The notes under the pieces were generated by a model. It was not told the DNA's origin. It did not search any database and saw nothing but the letters and a program-made list of their open reading frames with translations. The translations under genes and the position numbers were made by a program. From assembly GCF_007990775.1 (NCBI RefSeq), contig NZ_BJXB01000022.1, positions 37,631 through 101,630 on the forward strand: a stretch of 64,000 bases of DNA, given 5' to 3'. The DNA is from Deinococcus cellulosilyticus NBRC 106333 = KACC 11606 (GTDB lineage: Bacteria > Deinococcota > Deinococci > Deinococcales > Deinococcaceae). Below, in pieces: positions 49,816-58,305 of this stretch (positions are counted from its first letter, which is position 1; the number at the start of each line of letters is the position of its first letter).

Positions 49816-50805
49816 TTATTCCTTCAAGCTCAGTCCGTGCAGGGCGAGCTGTTGCTTTATCTCATCGAGTGAACGCTCCCCGATGCCAGGGACCTTTTTG
49901 AGGTCTCTGTCCGAAAGGGCGCACAGGGCATCCACGGAATCAATCCCTTCCTCTTTGAGGGAGTGCAGAACCCTGGTGGTCAGGCCCAGGCCGTCGAGGG
50001 TCACTCGGGGCTGGAGCTGCTCGGGGAACGGCTCGGGGTTGATGTTCACGCTGGTGATGATGGGCGTTTCCGGGTACACCGTGGTGGCAGGCACCGTGGG
50101 GATGCTGGTCACAACAGTGGGGCTGGGGGTGGTTTCTACAGTGTCACTGAAGACAGTGAGTTCATTCCGCAGGATCTCCACGGCTTTGTCCAGGGCCATT
50201 TTGGGGTCGATGGAGCCGTCCGTCCAGACGCGAATGATCAGGCGGTCCAGGTCGGTCTGCTGTCCCACACGGGTGTCTTCCACGTGGTAGGCAACGCGCT
50301 TCACGGGGGTGAAGATGGCGTCGACAGGGATGGAGTTGATGCGGTCCTTGATGGCATGCTTGTCCGCAGGGACGTAGCCTTCGCCTTCTTCAACGCGCAC
50401 TTCCATCACCAGTTTGCCGCCCTCTGCGAGGGTGGCAATGACCTGGTCGCGGTTCACAATTTCCGCGTCCATGGGAACTTCAAAGTCAGCAGCGGTGACC
50501 ACCTTCGGACCCTGAGCGCGCAGTGTGAGCGTCTTGGGACCGGGAGCGTGGAATTTCACCACCAGTTCTTTGAGGTTCAGGATGATCTGGATGACGTCCT
50601 CAGTGACGCCTGGAATCGTGGAGAATTCATGCAGGACATCTTCGATGTACACGCTGGTGACCGCCGTACCTGGAATGGACGACAGCAGGATGCGGCGAAG
50701 GGGATTTCCGATGGTTACGCCATAACCACGTTTGAGTGGCTCCAGGGTAAACTCACCGTAGTTCCCGTCAAGGCGTGCTTTAAGCTGCGGTTTTTTGTTC
50801 TCCAC
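49816..50805 (-). CDS. rpoA: RNA polymerase alpha subunit
   Basis: 329 aa. N-terminal dimerisation domain (LEPLKRGYGVTIGNPLRRILLSS, then VGQQTDLDRLIIRVWTDGSI) and C-terminal DNA-contacting domain (LGLTTRVLHSLKEEGIDSVD, VPGIGERSLDEIKQQL). The linker between is Pro/Thr/Val-rich and long (about residues 232-268), probably flexible. In the UP-element-binding helix Arg265 (E. coli numbering) is kept, while the next contacts read His-Ser for Asn268-Cys269, as in Thermus. Between rpsD and rplQ as usual. Confidence 0.98.
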   Translation of the reverse strand: MENKKPQLKARLDGNYGEFTLEPLKRGYGVTIGNPLRRILLSSIPGTAVTSVYIEDVLHEFSTIPGVTEDVIQIILNLKELVVKFHAPGPKTLTLRAQGPKVVTAADFEVPMDAEIVNRDQVIATLAEGGKLVMEVRVEEGEGYVPADKHAIKDRINSIPVDAIFTPVKRVAYHVEDTRVGQQTDLDRLIIRVWTDGSIDPKMALDKAVEILRNELTVFSDTVETTPSPTVVTSIPTVPATTVYPETPIITSVNINPEPFPEQLQPRVTLDGLGLTTRVLHSLKEEGIDSVDALCALSDRDLKKVPGIGERSLDEIKQQLALHGLSLKE

Positions 50806-50816
50806 GTAAACCTCCG

Positions 50817-51431
50817 TTAACGTGAGTAGTACTCGATGATGAAGTTCTCGTTAATGGGCAGGGCCAGATCTTCACGGGCAGGCAGGCGCAGGAATTGACC
50901 TTTGCCAGCTTCAGCGTCCAGGGAGAGCCAGGGGCTGCCTTTGCGTTTCTTGGCCAGTTCCAGGTTTTCCTGAATGAAGCCAATGGACTTGCTGCGCTCG
51001 GCAACGGAGATTTCGTCGCCAGCTTTGACACGGTAGGAAGCAATGTCCACGCGCTTGCCGTTCACGAAGATGTGACCGTGACCCACGAACTGGCGGGCCT
51101 GGCGGCGGGTGGAGGCGAGGCCCATGCGGAACACCACATTGTCCAGGCGGCTTTCGAGCAGCTGAAGGAACACGGTGCCGGTCACGCCGGGAACGTTGGA
51201 AGCTTCCTCAAACAGGTTGCGGAATTGCTTCTCGTTCACGCCGTACAGACGGGCGAGTTTCTGTTTTTCACGCAGACGGACCCCGTAGTCGGAGGTCTTG
51301 CTGCGGCGGGCGCCGTGCTGTCCTGGAGGACGGGGACGACGATCAAGGTACTTCTGGACTTTTTCGGTCTCAGCCAGGTTGACGCCTTCGCGACGGCTGA
51401 GTTTAACAACTGGACCACGGTAACGACCCAT
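50817..51431 (-). CDS. rpsD: Ribosomal protein S4 (zinc-free form)
   Basis: 204 aa 30S assembly protein. MGRYRGPVVKLSRREGVNL, PPGQHGARR, SDYGVRLREKQKLARLYGV and the S4 domain (SRLDNVVFRMGLASTRRQAR, HGHIFVNG). The N-terminal zinc-binding cysteines of Thermus S4 are absent (Val and Ser there), so this is the Cys-free type, although S14 and L36 in the same block keep zinc. 5 bp after rpsK. Confidence 0.98.
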   Translation of the reverse strand: MGRYRGPVVKLSRREGVNLAETEKVQKYLDRRPRPPGQHGARRSKTSDYGVRLREKQKLARLYGVNEKQFRNLFEEASNVPGVTGTVFLQLLESRLDNVVFRMGLASTRRQARQFVGHGHIFVNGKRVDIASYRVKAGDEISVAERSKSIGFIQENLELAKKRKGSPWLSLDAEAGKGQFLRLPAREDLALPINENFIIEYYSR

Positions 51432-51436
51432 CTAAC

Positions 51437-51832
51437 TCACATCCTCTTTTTCTTGGGCAGGCGGCAGCCGTTGTGGGGAACGGGAGAGTCATCCATGATG
51501 GATTTGACATCGATGCCGCTGGCTTGGATGGCGCGGATGGCCTGTTCACGGCCAGATCCGGTGCCACGCACGACGACTTCCACCTGGCTCATGTTGAAGG
51601 TGCTCTGCGCCTTCTTCACAGCGTCGGCGGCGGCCAGTTGAGCAGCGTAAGGGGTGCCCTTTTTGCTGCCTTTGTAGCCGATGGTGCCACCCGAGGACCA
51701 TGCGAGAGAGTTGCCGTCCATGTCAGTGATGGTGACGATGGTGTTGTTGTAGGAAGCGTGGATGTAAGCACGGCCGTGAGGAATGTTACGGCGGGTACGC
51801 TTGGTTCTGGTGTTGGTCTTAGCTTTAGCCAT
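51437..51832 (-). CDS. rpsK: Ribosomal protein S11
   Basis: 131 aa 30S platform protein. GRAYIHASYNNTIVTITD, AWSSGGTIGYKGSKKGTPYA and the C-terminal DDSPVPHNGCRLPKKKR that contacts 16S rRNA. 12 bp after rpsM in the alpha operon. Confidence 0.98.
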   Translation of the reverse strand: MAKAKTNTRTKRTRRNIPHGRAYIHASYNNTIVTITDMDGNSLAWSSGGTIGYKGSKKGTPYAAQLAAADAVKKAQSTFNMSQVEVVVRGTGSGREQAIRAIQASGIDVKSIMDDSPVPHNGCRLPKKKRM

Positions 51833-51844
51833 TTCAATTCACCC

Positions 51845-52225
51845 TTACTTCCGCGCGGCTTTCTTCTTACCAGCAACGGTCTTACGGGGACCTTTACGGG
51901 TACGGGCGTTGGTCTTGGTACGCTGACCACGCACAGGAAGGCCACGGCGGTGACGGAGGCCACGGTAGGCACCGATGTCCATCAGACGCTTGATGTTCTG
52001 ACCGATTTCGCTCTTGAGGTCACCTTCGACCTTGTAGGTCTTCTCGATGTCTTCACGGAGCTTGGCGATTTCTGCTTCGGTCAGGTTCTTCACGCGGGTG
52101 TCGGGGTTGACGCCAGTGCGTCCCAGAACTTCGCGGGAACGGGTGAGACCAATGCCGAAAATGTAGGTGAGCGCAATTTCAACGCGCTTTTCACGTGGGA
52201 TATCAACACCTGCAATACGAGCCAT
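51845..52225 (-). CDS. rpsM: Ribosomal protein S13
   Basis: 126 aa 30S head protein contacting the P-site tRNA and L5. MARIAGVDIPREKRVEIALT, YIFGIGLTRS, GAYRGLRHRRGLPVRGQRT and a basic tail (GKKKAARK). 8 bp after rpmJ. Confidence 0.98.
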   Translation of the reverse strand: MARIAGVDIPREKRVEIALTYIFGIGLTRSREVLGRTGVNPDTRVKNLTEAEIAKLREDIEKTYKVEGDLKSEIGQNIKRLMDIGAYRGLRHRRGLPVRGQRTKTNARTRKGPRKTVAGKKKAARK

Positions 52226-52233
52226 GATTCACC

Positions 52234-52347
52234 TTACCCTTGACGCTGCTTGTGCTTGACGTTTTCGCAGATCACGAAAACGCGGCCGTGGCGACGAATG
52301 ACTTTGCATTTGTCGCACATCTTCTTGACGGAAGTCTGAACCTTCAT
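52234..52347 (-). CDS. rpmJ: Ribosomal protein L36 (zinc form)
   Basis: 37 aa, below usual gene-finding cut-offs. Begins MKVQTSVKKMCDKCKVIRRH and ends KHKQRQG. The zinc ribbon Cys11-x2-Cys14, Cys27, His32 is intact (C+ paralogue). Between infA and rpsM; an AAGGAG site lies 5 nt before the ATG. Confidence 0.95.
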   Translation of the reverse strand: MKVQTSVKKMCDKCKVIRRHGRVFVICENVKHKQRQG

Positions 52348-52509
52348 GTCTTTCTCCTTCGCGCCGCCTCCTGCAGTTCTCACTTGACCGTTCCGTGGGC
52401 AAAACCCAACTTTTCTGAACGAAGTGAAAGTGCCTCAGCTGGCGCTCCACCCCTCTTGCTCTGGGAGCAAGAGAGATATCACTTCATGGCTTCACAGCCA
52501 GTTAGTGAC
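52348..52509. other. infA-rpmJ intergenic with hairpin
   Basis: 162 bp inside an otherwise tight operon. A perfect 9-bp hairpin, CTCTTGCTC / GAGCAAGAG (52453-52473, loop TGG), lies 37 bp after the infA stop on the minus strand. No T-run, so it is more likely a processing or regulatory structure than a terminator. Confidence 0.45.
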
Positions 52510-52767
52510 TTACTTGCGGTATACGATGCGGCCCCGAGTGGGGTCGTAAGGCGAAATTTCGAGGACGACCCGATCTCCAGGCAGAATGCGGATGTAGTGA
52601 ATTCTCATTTTTCCGCTGATGTAAGCCAGGATTTCGTGTCCGGAATCGAGTTGAACTTTGAACGTGGTGTTCGGCAGGGCTTCGGTGATCACACCCTCTG
52701 CACGAATGGTGTCGTCTTGCTTCTTCTCGCTTTTTCCTCGATTTTCTTTAATTGGTCTTTTCGCCAC
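52510..52767 (-). CDS. infA: Translation initiation factor IF-1
   Basis: 85 aa OB-fold protein blocking the A site during initiation. AEGVITEALPNTTFKVQL, LAYISGKMR, ILPGDRVVLEISPYDPTRGRI. A basic N-terminal extension (AKRPIKENRGKSEKKQDD) precedes the fold, longer than the E. coli 72-aa protein. 136 bp downstream of adk. Confidence 0.97.
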   Translation of the reverse strand: MAKRPIKENRGKSEKKQDDTIRAEGVITEALPNTTFKVQLDSGHEILAYISGKMRIHYIRILPGDRVVLEISPYDPTRGRIVYRK

Positions 52768-52903
52768 GCGTCCTCCGGGTCATCGGGTCTTGTCTTTACA
52801 GCCTTGCACGTCTTTCGCACGTTAAAAAGGCTTGTAAAAAACAAGCCAAAGAAAAGAGTACCATCAAACCTGTTTTTTTACAAGGGGTACTGCGCCTTAA
52901 TCG

Positions 52904-53473
52904 TTACTCCACAGCCTGCACAATGCGCTGGTAGACGTCATCCAGACCACCAATGCCATCCACACGTTTCAGAACACCACGGGCAGCATAATAGTCCACC
53001 AGGGGTTTGGTGTTGGTGTGGTAGACCTCCTGGCGGGCCCGGGCGGTCTCTTCGGTGTCGTCAGAGCGCCCTGAGGTCTTCCCTCTCTCCACGATGCGAG
53101 CAATCAGTTCTTCATCGGGGACTTCCAGCAGGGGAACCGCATGGATGGGGGCACCGAGTTCTTCGAGCAGCATGTCGAGGCCTTCGGCCTGGGCACGGGT
53201 TCTGGGGAACCCATCAAAGATCACCCGGATTTTTTCCATGCTGGCAAGTTTGTCGCGAATCAGAGCAATCAGGATGGGATCAGGCACCAGCTGACCTGCT
53301 GCAAGAATGGGAGCCACCTGCTGCCCCAGTTCGGTCTGGCGGGCCACATGGTCCCGCAGAATGTCTCCGGTGGAAATTTGCAGCAGGTCCTGTTCAGCGG
53401 CCAGGCGAGCTGCCTGGGTTCCCTTCCCTGCCCCGGGAGGTCCCAGGAAAATCAGCACTTTGTTGGACTTCAT
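52904..53473 (-). CDS. adk: Adenylate kinase, short form
   Basis: 189 aa. ATP + AMP to 2 ADP. P-loop FLGPPGAGKGTQA, AMP-binding STGDILRDH, DGFPRTRAQA. The LID is the short type (GKTSGRSDDTEETARARQ), lacking the zinc-binding insertion. Ribosome site GGGAGGAG. A terminator separates it from secY and a TAGAAT lies upstream (minus strand, about 53536-53541), so it has its own promoter. Confidence 0.97.
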   Translation of the reverse strand: MKSNKVLIFLGPPGAGKGTQAARLAAEQDLLQISTGDILRDHVARQTELGQQVAPILAAGQLVPDPILIALIRDKLASMEKIRVIFDGFPRTRAQAEGLDMLLEELGAPIHAVPLLEVPDEELIARIVERGKTSGRSDDTEETARARQEVYHTNTKPLVDYYAARGVLKRVDGIGGLDDVYQRIVQAVE

Positions 53474-53656
53474 ATCTCTCCTCCCAGTGATTTGAAGAGC
53501 ACGTCACAACCCTTCATTCACTTCAATAGGCCCTATTCTAACGTGCAGAGTGTTCTGTCTTTTCACGGATGATCATACGGGAAGAATGCAACCTGTAACT
53601 CTCTGCGTTGTGACACCCTGTTCACGCCCAGCAGACAAGGGCAGGATGTCCTGATA

Positions 53657-53688
53657 AAAGAAAGAGAACCCCGTAAGGTTCTCTTTTC
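53657..53688 (-). terminator. secY terminator
   Basis: Stem AAAGAGAACC / GGTTCTCTTT (10 bp) on both strands, loop CCGTAA; on the minus strand T-rich sequence follows. It ends the S10-spc operon 20-50 bp after secY. Confidence 0.85.
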
Positions 53689-53704
53689 ATTCCACATGAC
53701 TTGT

Positions 53705-55030
53705 TTACAGCCTTCCCCGCAGGCGCCCTTTGGAAATGAATCCATCGTAGCTGCGCAGGGTGAGCTGGGCTTCCACCTGTTTCAGGGTGTCAAGTGCCAC
53801 ACCCACCAGAATGAGCAAACCCGTTCCTGAGAAGGCAAACAGTGTGCTTCCACTGATCCCGGAGACGGCTTGCATCACTTGAGGCACCAGCACCAGGAAA
53901 CCCAGGAAAATGGCTCCCCACAGGGTGATGCGGGTGGAGATGAAGTTCAGGTACTCTGCTGTGGCCACACCTGGACGCACACTGGGAATAAAGCCACCGC
54001 TTTCACGGAGGTTCTCAGCAATGCGTTTGGGGTCAAACTGGATGCTGTTGTAAAGGAAGGTGAAACCAATCACCAGCAACACGTCCAGAGCGATCCCGGT
54101 GGGTGAGGTCAGAGAGAACCAGCGTTGCAGGAAAGTCACCAATTCAGGGTTGCTGGTGGCAAAACTGGTCTCCAGAACCTGCACAATGGTCATCACGGCA
54201 CTTGCGAAGATCACAGGGATCACACCGGCACCGTTCAGTTTGATGGGCAGGTAGGTCTGCTGCTTGGCGTACTGCTTCCCCCCAATCTCCTTACGGGCAT
54301 ACTGGATGGGAATCCTTCGTTCGGCTTGCAACACCAGAACAATTCCGATCACTGTTGCCAGAATGACCAGGAAGAACGCCACGATGCCCAGCAGAGAGAC
54401 CGCCTCGTTCTGATAGAGGTCAATGATCTGGGAGATCGCCGTGGGAAAACTGGCAGCAATCCCGGCAAAGATGATCATGCTGACCCCGTTACCGATTCCC
54501 ACTTCGGTGATGCGCTCACCAATCCAGAGGGTAAACGCAATGCCTGCCACCTGGGTCAGGACCACATTGATCCTGAACATCCACCCAGGTTCCCAGCCAG
54601 AGGCCAGAAAGCGTCCGCTTTCAGCCTCTCCCACCAGAATGGCGAAAAACAGGGCCTGAATGGCACCCAGCCCAATGGCTCCATAACGGGTGTACTGGGC
54701 AATGGCTTTGCGCCCCTCCTCCCCTTCCTTCTGGAGTTTTTCCAGGGCAGGGATGGAGGTGGTCAGGATCTGCATGATGATGCTGGATGTGATGTAAGGC
54801 AGCACACCCAGTGCAAAAATACTGAATTGTGCGAGGTTCCCACCCGAGATGTTGCTGATCAAGCTCAACAGGCCGCCAGCACTGCCGGCAGCCTGTGAGA
54901 TGCTTGTGGGATCGACCCCTGGCGTGGGAATGGCACTTCCCAGTCGGTAGATCGCCAGCAACAGCAAGGTATAGAGGAACTTCCGCTGCAATTCAGGAAT
55001 GCGAAATGCGTCGCGGAAGGCCCGAAGCAT
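53705..55030 (-). CDS. secY: Protein translocase subunit SecY
   Basis: 441 aa, ten membrane helices. Channel pore of the Sec system. Marks: FLYTLLLLAIYRLGSAIPTPG (helix 1), GILPYITSSIIMQ-type GVLPYITSSIIMQIL, the cytoplasmic loop RRIPIQYARKEIGG, and RLRGRL at the C-terminus. Its ATG overlaps the rplO stop by one base (TAATG). Last gene of the spc block before a terminator. Confidence 0.98.
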   Translation of the reverse strand: MLRAFRDAFRIPELQRKFLYTLLLLAIYRLGSAIPTPGVDPTSISQAAGSAGGLLSLISNISGGNLAQFSIFALGVLPYITSSIIMQILTTSIPALEKLQKEGEEGRKAIAQYTRYGAIGLGAIQALFFAILVGEAESGRFLASGWEPGWMFRINVVLTQVAGIAFTLWIGERITEVGIGNGVSMIIFAGIAASFPTAISQIIDLYQNEAVSLLGIVAFFLVILATVIGIVLVLQAERRIPIQYARKEIGGKQYAKQQTYLPIKLNGAGVIPVIFASAVMTIVQVLETSFATSNPELVTFLQRWFSLTSPTGIALDVLLVIGFTFLYNSIQFDPKRIAENLRESGGFIPSVRPGVATAEYLNFISTRITLWGAIFLGFLVLVPQVMQAVSGISGSTLFAFSGTGLLILVGVALDTLKQVEAQLTLRSYDGFISKGRLRGRL

Positions 55031-55473
55031 TACTCCTCCTCGGGGAGGATGACTTTTCCGCCAGCGGCTTCAATTTTGGCAATGGCGCTCTGGGAAGCAG
55101 CGTCCACGTGCAGGGTATAGGCACCCGTGACTTCGCCAGCAGCCAGCAGTTTGATGGGACGGTTGCCGTTGCGCACCAGACCGCTGATGATGAAGTCTTC
55201 GAACTGCACGGTGCTGCCAGCCTCGAAACGCTCGAGGTCACGCAGATTGACCAGGGCGTACTCGATGCCCTCGTGGCTGAAACCACGCTTGGGCAGGCGG
55301 CTCAGCAGGCTGCTGCGTCCACCTTCGAAGAAGTGGCCTTTGCCTGCTCCACTGCGGCTCTTCTGGCCTTTGTGGCCACGACCGCTGGTTTTGTCGGTTC
55401 CACCAGGACCACGACCAACGCGTTTGCGGTCTTTGCGGCTGCCGGGGGTGGGTTTGAGGTCGCTCAGTTTCAT
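55030..55473 (-). CDS. rplO: Ribosomal protein L15
   Basis: 147 aa 50S protein. MKLSDLKPTPGSRKDRKRVG, Gly-rich GRGPGGTDKTSGRGHKGQK and FEGGRSSLLSRLPKRGF. Overlaps rpmD by 4 bp and secY by 1 bp. Confidence 0.98.
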   Translation of the reverse strand: MKLSDLKPTPGSRKDRKRVGRGPGGTDKTSGRGHKGQKSRSGAGKGHFFEGGRSSLLSRLPKRGFSHEGIEYALVNLRDLERFEAGSTVQFEDFIISGLVRNGNRPIKLLAAGEVTGAYTLHVDAASQSAIAKIEAAGGKVILPEEE

Positions 55474-55637
55474 TCCTGAACCTCCAGGAGGAATTTCACC
55501 TTGTTGACCATGCCTTTGACAGCATCGGTGTTGGGCACTTCGCGCTCGTCACCGATTTTTTTCAGGCCGAGAGCCTTCACGGTTGCGATCTGGTCACCAG
55601 GTCGCCCGATGGTGCTACGAACGAGTTTGATCTTCAT
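55470..55637 (-). CDS. rpmD: Ribosomal protein L30
   Basis: 55 aa. Begins MKIKLVRSTIGRPGDQIATV and continues LGLKKIGDEREVPNTDAV, ending KFLLEVQE: the compact bacterial L30. Start and stop both overlap neighbours by 4 bp (ATGA with rpsE, TGA within rplO start). Confidence 0.95.
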   Translation of the reverse strand: MKIKLVRSTIGRPGDQIATVKALGLKKIGDEREVPNTDAVKGMVNKVKFLLEVQE

Positions 55638-56140
55638 TGTGCGCCTCCGCGCAGTTCTTCGACCTGCTTCTTGGTCTTCAGGCTCTTGAGACCATCGAAC
55701 ACGGCGTAAGCCACGTTGATCTGGTTTCTGGAACCGAGTTCCTTGGAGAGCAGGTTGGTGATGCCAGCGAGTTCAGCAATGGCACGGGGCACGGAGCCGG
55801 CGATCACACCGGTACCGGGGCCTGCGGGCTTCAGGATCACGCGGCTGGTGGTGCTGGCACCCACGATGTCGTGAGGAATGGTGCCGTTTTCCACAGGAAC
55901 CTGGATCATGTTCTTGCGAGCAACTGCTTTGGCTTTCTCGATGGCGACAGGCACTTCTTTGGCCTTGCCGATGCCCATCCCGACGCGACCGTTGCGGTCA
56001 CCGATGACGACGAGAGCAGCGAAGCGGAAACGGCGACCACCCTGGTAGGTCTTGGCGGTGCGGTTGACGCTGATCATCTTTTCTTCGAATTCACCGGTTT
56101 CGCGTTCGCGGTTGTTGTTACGATTAAAACTCAAGGCCAC
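55634..56140 (-). CDS. rpsE: Ribosomal protein S5
   Basis: 168 aa 30S protein at the mRNA entry and decoding fidelity site. EKMISVNRTAKTYQGGRRF, VVIGDRNGRVGMGIGKAKEV, GPGTGVIAGSVPRAIAELAG. Short N-terminal extension rich in Arg and Asn. Start lies inside the last 17 bp of rplR. Confidence 0.98.
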   Translation of the reverse strand: MALSFNRNNNRERETGEFEEKMISVNRTAKTYQGGRRFRFAALVVIGDRNGRVGMGIGKAKEVPVAIEKAKAVARKNMIQVPVENGTIPHDIVGASTTSRVILKPAGPGTGVIAGSVPRAIAELAGITNLLSKELGSRNQINVAYAVFDGLKSLKTKKQVEELRGGAQ

Positions 56141-56465
56141 CCTCCCTTGCAGCGTCGGCCAGGGCTTTCACGCGGCCATGGTATTTGTAGCTACCACGGT
56201 CAAAAACCACTTGCTTGACGCCTTTGGCAAGCGCAGCTTCAGCGAGGGCTTTGCCCACAGCAGCAGCAGCGTCGGTTTTGGTGCCTTCCACGTTCAGGGC
56301 CTTGGAGGCCACCTGGGCGAGGGTCACACCGTTCTTGTCATCGATGATTTGCGCGTAGATGTACTTGCTGGAGCGGAACACGCTCAGGCGCGGACGATCA
56401 GAGACCTGCTTGATCTTGGCGCGGTTGGAGTACTTACGGCGCAGGGTACGATCTAATGCGGGCAT
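56124..56465 (-). CDS. rplR: Ribosomal protein L18
   Basis: 113 aa 5S rRNA-binding protein. RPRLSVFRSSKYIYAQIIDD, LAKGVKQVVFDRGSYKYHGR, VKALADAAREGGLEF. Overlaps rplF by one base and rpsE by 17. Confidence 0.98.
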   Translation of the reverse strand: MPALDRTLRRKYSNRAKIKQVSDRPRLSVFRSSKYIYAQIIDDKNGVTLAQVASKALNVEGTKTDAAAAVGKALAEAALAKGVKQVVFDRGSYKYHGRVKALADAAREGGLEF

Positions 56466-57022
56466 TATTTCTTACCTTTCCCGCCGGTGGCGCCTGCCTT
56501 ACCGGCTTTGAGCGCGATCTGTTCGCCAGCGTAACGCACACCTTTGCCGTGGTAAACGTCGGGTTTACGCACTTTGCGCAGGTTGGCAGCGGTCTGACCG
56601 ACCAGTTGCTTGTCGATGCCAGTGATGGAGAGCTTGGTGGGCTCGGGCACTGCGAAAGTGATCCCGGCTGGGGGCTCCATGACCACGGGGTGGCTGTAAC
56701 CGATGGTCAGCTCAATGTTTTTACCGGCCAGTTTGGCACGGTAACCCACACCTTTGAGCTCCATGTTGATGGTGTAGCCTTCGCTCACACCTTTCACGGC
56801 GTTGGCGACCAGGGTGCGGGTCAGGCCGTGCAGGGCGCGGTGGCGGGGCTGGTCGGTGGGACGGGTGACGTTGATGGTGCTGCCGTCCACGGCCACGGTG
56901 AGCTCACTGTTGAAAGGAACAGTCAGTTCGCCTTTGGGGCCTTTGACTTTGAATTCACCGTTCTGGACGCTCACTTGCACGCCAGAGGGAACGGTGATGG
57001 GTTGTTTACCAATTCGGGACAT
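56465..57022 (-). CDS. rplF: Ribosomal protein L6
   Basis: 185 aa 50S protein near the factor-binding site. MSRIGKQPITVPSGVQVS, GYRAKLAGKNIELTIGYSHP, RKPDVYHGKGVRYAGE. Ends with a Gly/Lys tail. 14 bp after rpsH. Confidence 0.98.
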   Translation of the reverse strand: MSRIGKQPITVPSGVQVSVQNGEFKVKGPKGELTVPFNSELTVAVDGSTINVTRPTDQPRHRALHGLTRTLVANAVKGVSEGYTINMELKGVGYRAKLAGKNIELTIGYSHPVVMEPPAGITFAVPEPTKLSITGIDKQLVGQTAANLRKVRKPDVYHGKGVRYAGEQIALKAGKAGATGGKGKK

Positions 57023-57036
57023 GTTTCAAATCCCCC

Positions 57037-57432
57037 TTACCAGATCACGCAGATCACTTCGCCGCCAATGCCTTCTTTGCGGGCATCGCGATCAGCGAGG
57101 AGACCTTTGGAGGTGGAAACCACGGCCAGACCCAGTCCCTTGTGAATGCGGGGGAGGTCTTCGTGGCTGACGTAGGCACGACGGCCAGGGCGGGAGATGC
57201 GCTCAATGTGCTTGATCACTTGCTCACGCTTGTGTCCGTACTTTAGTTGGATGCGCAACACATCAAACTTGCCTTCGTTAACGCGCTCGTAACTCGCGAG
57301 GTAGCCTTCTTTCACCAGGATCTTGGCGATTTGCTCCTTGAACTTGGAGGCAGGCACATCCACGCTGTCCTTATATGTGCGCGTCGCATTCCGAATGCGC
57401 GTCAGCATATCTGCAATAGGATCGCTCAGCAT
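57037..57432 (-). CDS. rpsH: Ribosomal protein S8
   Basis: 131 aa 16S central-domain binder; in E. coli it also represses the spc operon by binding mRNA. MLSDPIADMLTRIRNATRTY, SRPGRRAYVSHEDLPRIHKG, GLAVVSTSKGLL. Here it is preceded by a 130-bp gap with a structured hairpin (57452-57483), unusual in this tight operon and a possible autoregulatory site. Confidence 0.98.
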   Translation of the reverse strand: MLSDPIADMLTRIRNATRTYKDSVDVPASKFKEQIAKILVKEGYLASYERVNEGKFDVLRIQLKYGHKREQVIKHIERISRPGRRAYVSHEDLPRIHKGLGLAVVSTSKGLLADRDARKEGIGGEVICVIW

Positions 57433-57562
57433 TTCTTATCCTTTTCAGGGTGGGGAAGGTCTGGTTCTCCAGGTGACTTCCCCAAAGCGAATTCTTGTTT
57501 TGTCGAAAAAGGATCTTCAGACAGTCCCGGAACAAAACCGTTCCGGCTGTATCCAAAGCCTC
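57433..57562 (-). promoter_or_regulatory. Structured gap upstream of rpsH, possible S8 operator
   Basis: On the minus strand a hairpin 20 nt before the rpsH start has a lower stem GGGGAAG / CTTCCCC, an asymmetric internal loop (TCAC opposite AC), and an upper stem CTGG / CCAG with loop AGAA (57452-57483). A second hairpin, CCGGAAC / GTTCCGG, lies at 57527-57546, next to the rpsN stop. An irregular helix with an asymmetric loop is the kind of site S8 binds. Confidence 0.5.
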
Positions 57563-57745
57563 TTACCAGCTGGACTTCTTCACACCGGGCAGTTCGCCAC
57601 GGTGGGCCATTTCACGCAGGCAGATGCGGCAGAGACCGAAGAAACGGTAGTATCCACGGGCGCGTCCGCAACGCTGGCAGCGGTTGTAGTTCTGCACAGC
57701 GTATTTCTTGCTGTTGTGGGAAATGGTTTTGCCTTTGTTAGCCAT
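57563..57745 (-). CDS. rpsN: Ribosomal protein S14, type Z
   Basis: 60 aa zinc-binding short S14. Cys pairs CQRC and CRIC form the zinc site; RARGYYRFFGLCRICLREMA and C-terminal GVKKSSW are typical. 10 bp after rplE. Confidence 0.98.
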   Translation of the reverse strand: MANKGKTISHNSKKYAVQNYNRCQRCGRARGYYRFFGLCRICLREMAHRGELPGVKKSSW

Positions 57746-57755
57746 TCAATCCACC

Positions 57756-58295
57756 TTACTTCCGGAAGGGAACGCCGAGTGCTCCCAGGAGGGCACGGGC
57801 TTCTTCGTCGGTGCGAGCGTTGGTGACGATGGTGATGTCCATACCACGCACGGCATCCACCATATCATAGGTGATCTCGGGAAAGATCAACTGCTCTTTC
57901 ACACCGAGGTTGTAGTTGCCACGTCCGTCGAAGCTGTTGGGGTTCACACCCTTGAAGTCACGGATGCGGGGCAGACCCACGTTGATCAGTTTTTCCAGGA
58001 AGGTGTACATGCGCTGGCCGCGCAGGGTCACTTTCAGTCCGATGGGCATGCCCTGACGGAGTTTGAAGTTGGACACACTCTTCTTGGCCTTGGTGATCAC
58101 AGGCTTCTGCAGTGCGATGATGGCGAGTTGGCTGGCAGCTTTGTCGATGACTTTGGAGTCTTCTTTGCTGGAACCCAGACCCTGGTTGAGGACGATTTTC
58201 TCGATGCGGGGCACCTGCATGATGCTGGCGTAGCCAAACTCCTGTTGCAGTTGAGCGCGCACCTCGTCGTAGTATTTTTTCTTCAGAGCGTCCAC
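57756..58295 (-). CDS. rplE: Ribosomal protein L5
   Basis: 179 aa 5S rRNA binder. MQVPRIEKIVLNQGLG, KPVITKAKKSVSNFKLR, DVNFGVKEQ-type YNLGVKEQLIFPEITYD, GMDITIVTNARTDEEARALL. 10 bp after rplX. Confidence 0.98.
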   Translation of the reverse strand: MDALKKKYYDEVRAQLQQEFGYASIMQVPRIEKIVLNQGLGSSKEDSKVIDKAASQLAIIALQKPVITKAKKSVSNFKLRQGMPIGLKVTLRGQRMYTFLEKLINVGLPRIRDFKGVNPNSFDGRGNYNLGVKEQLIFPEITYDMVDAVRGMDITIVTNARTDEEARALLGALGVPFRK

Positions 58296-58305
58296 AGCAT
58301 TAACC

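Noticed and set aside
53741..55030. Long open frames on the plus strand throughout the ribosomal block (e.g. 60558-62117, 52240-53490).
   Set aside because: They are antisense shadows of conserved ribosomal genes, caused by the high GC and codon bias; no family features or ribosome sites.
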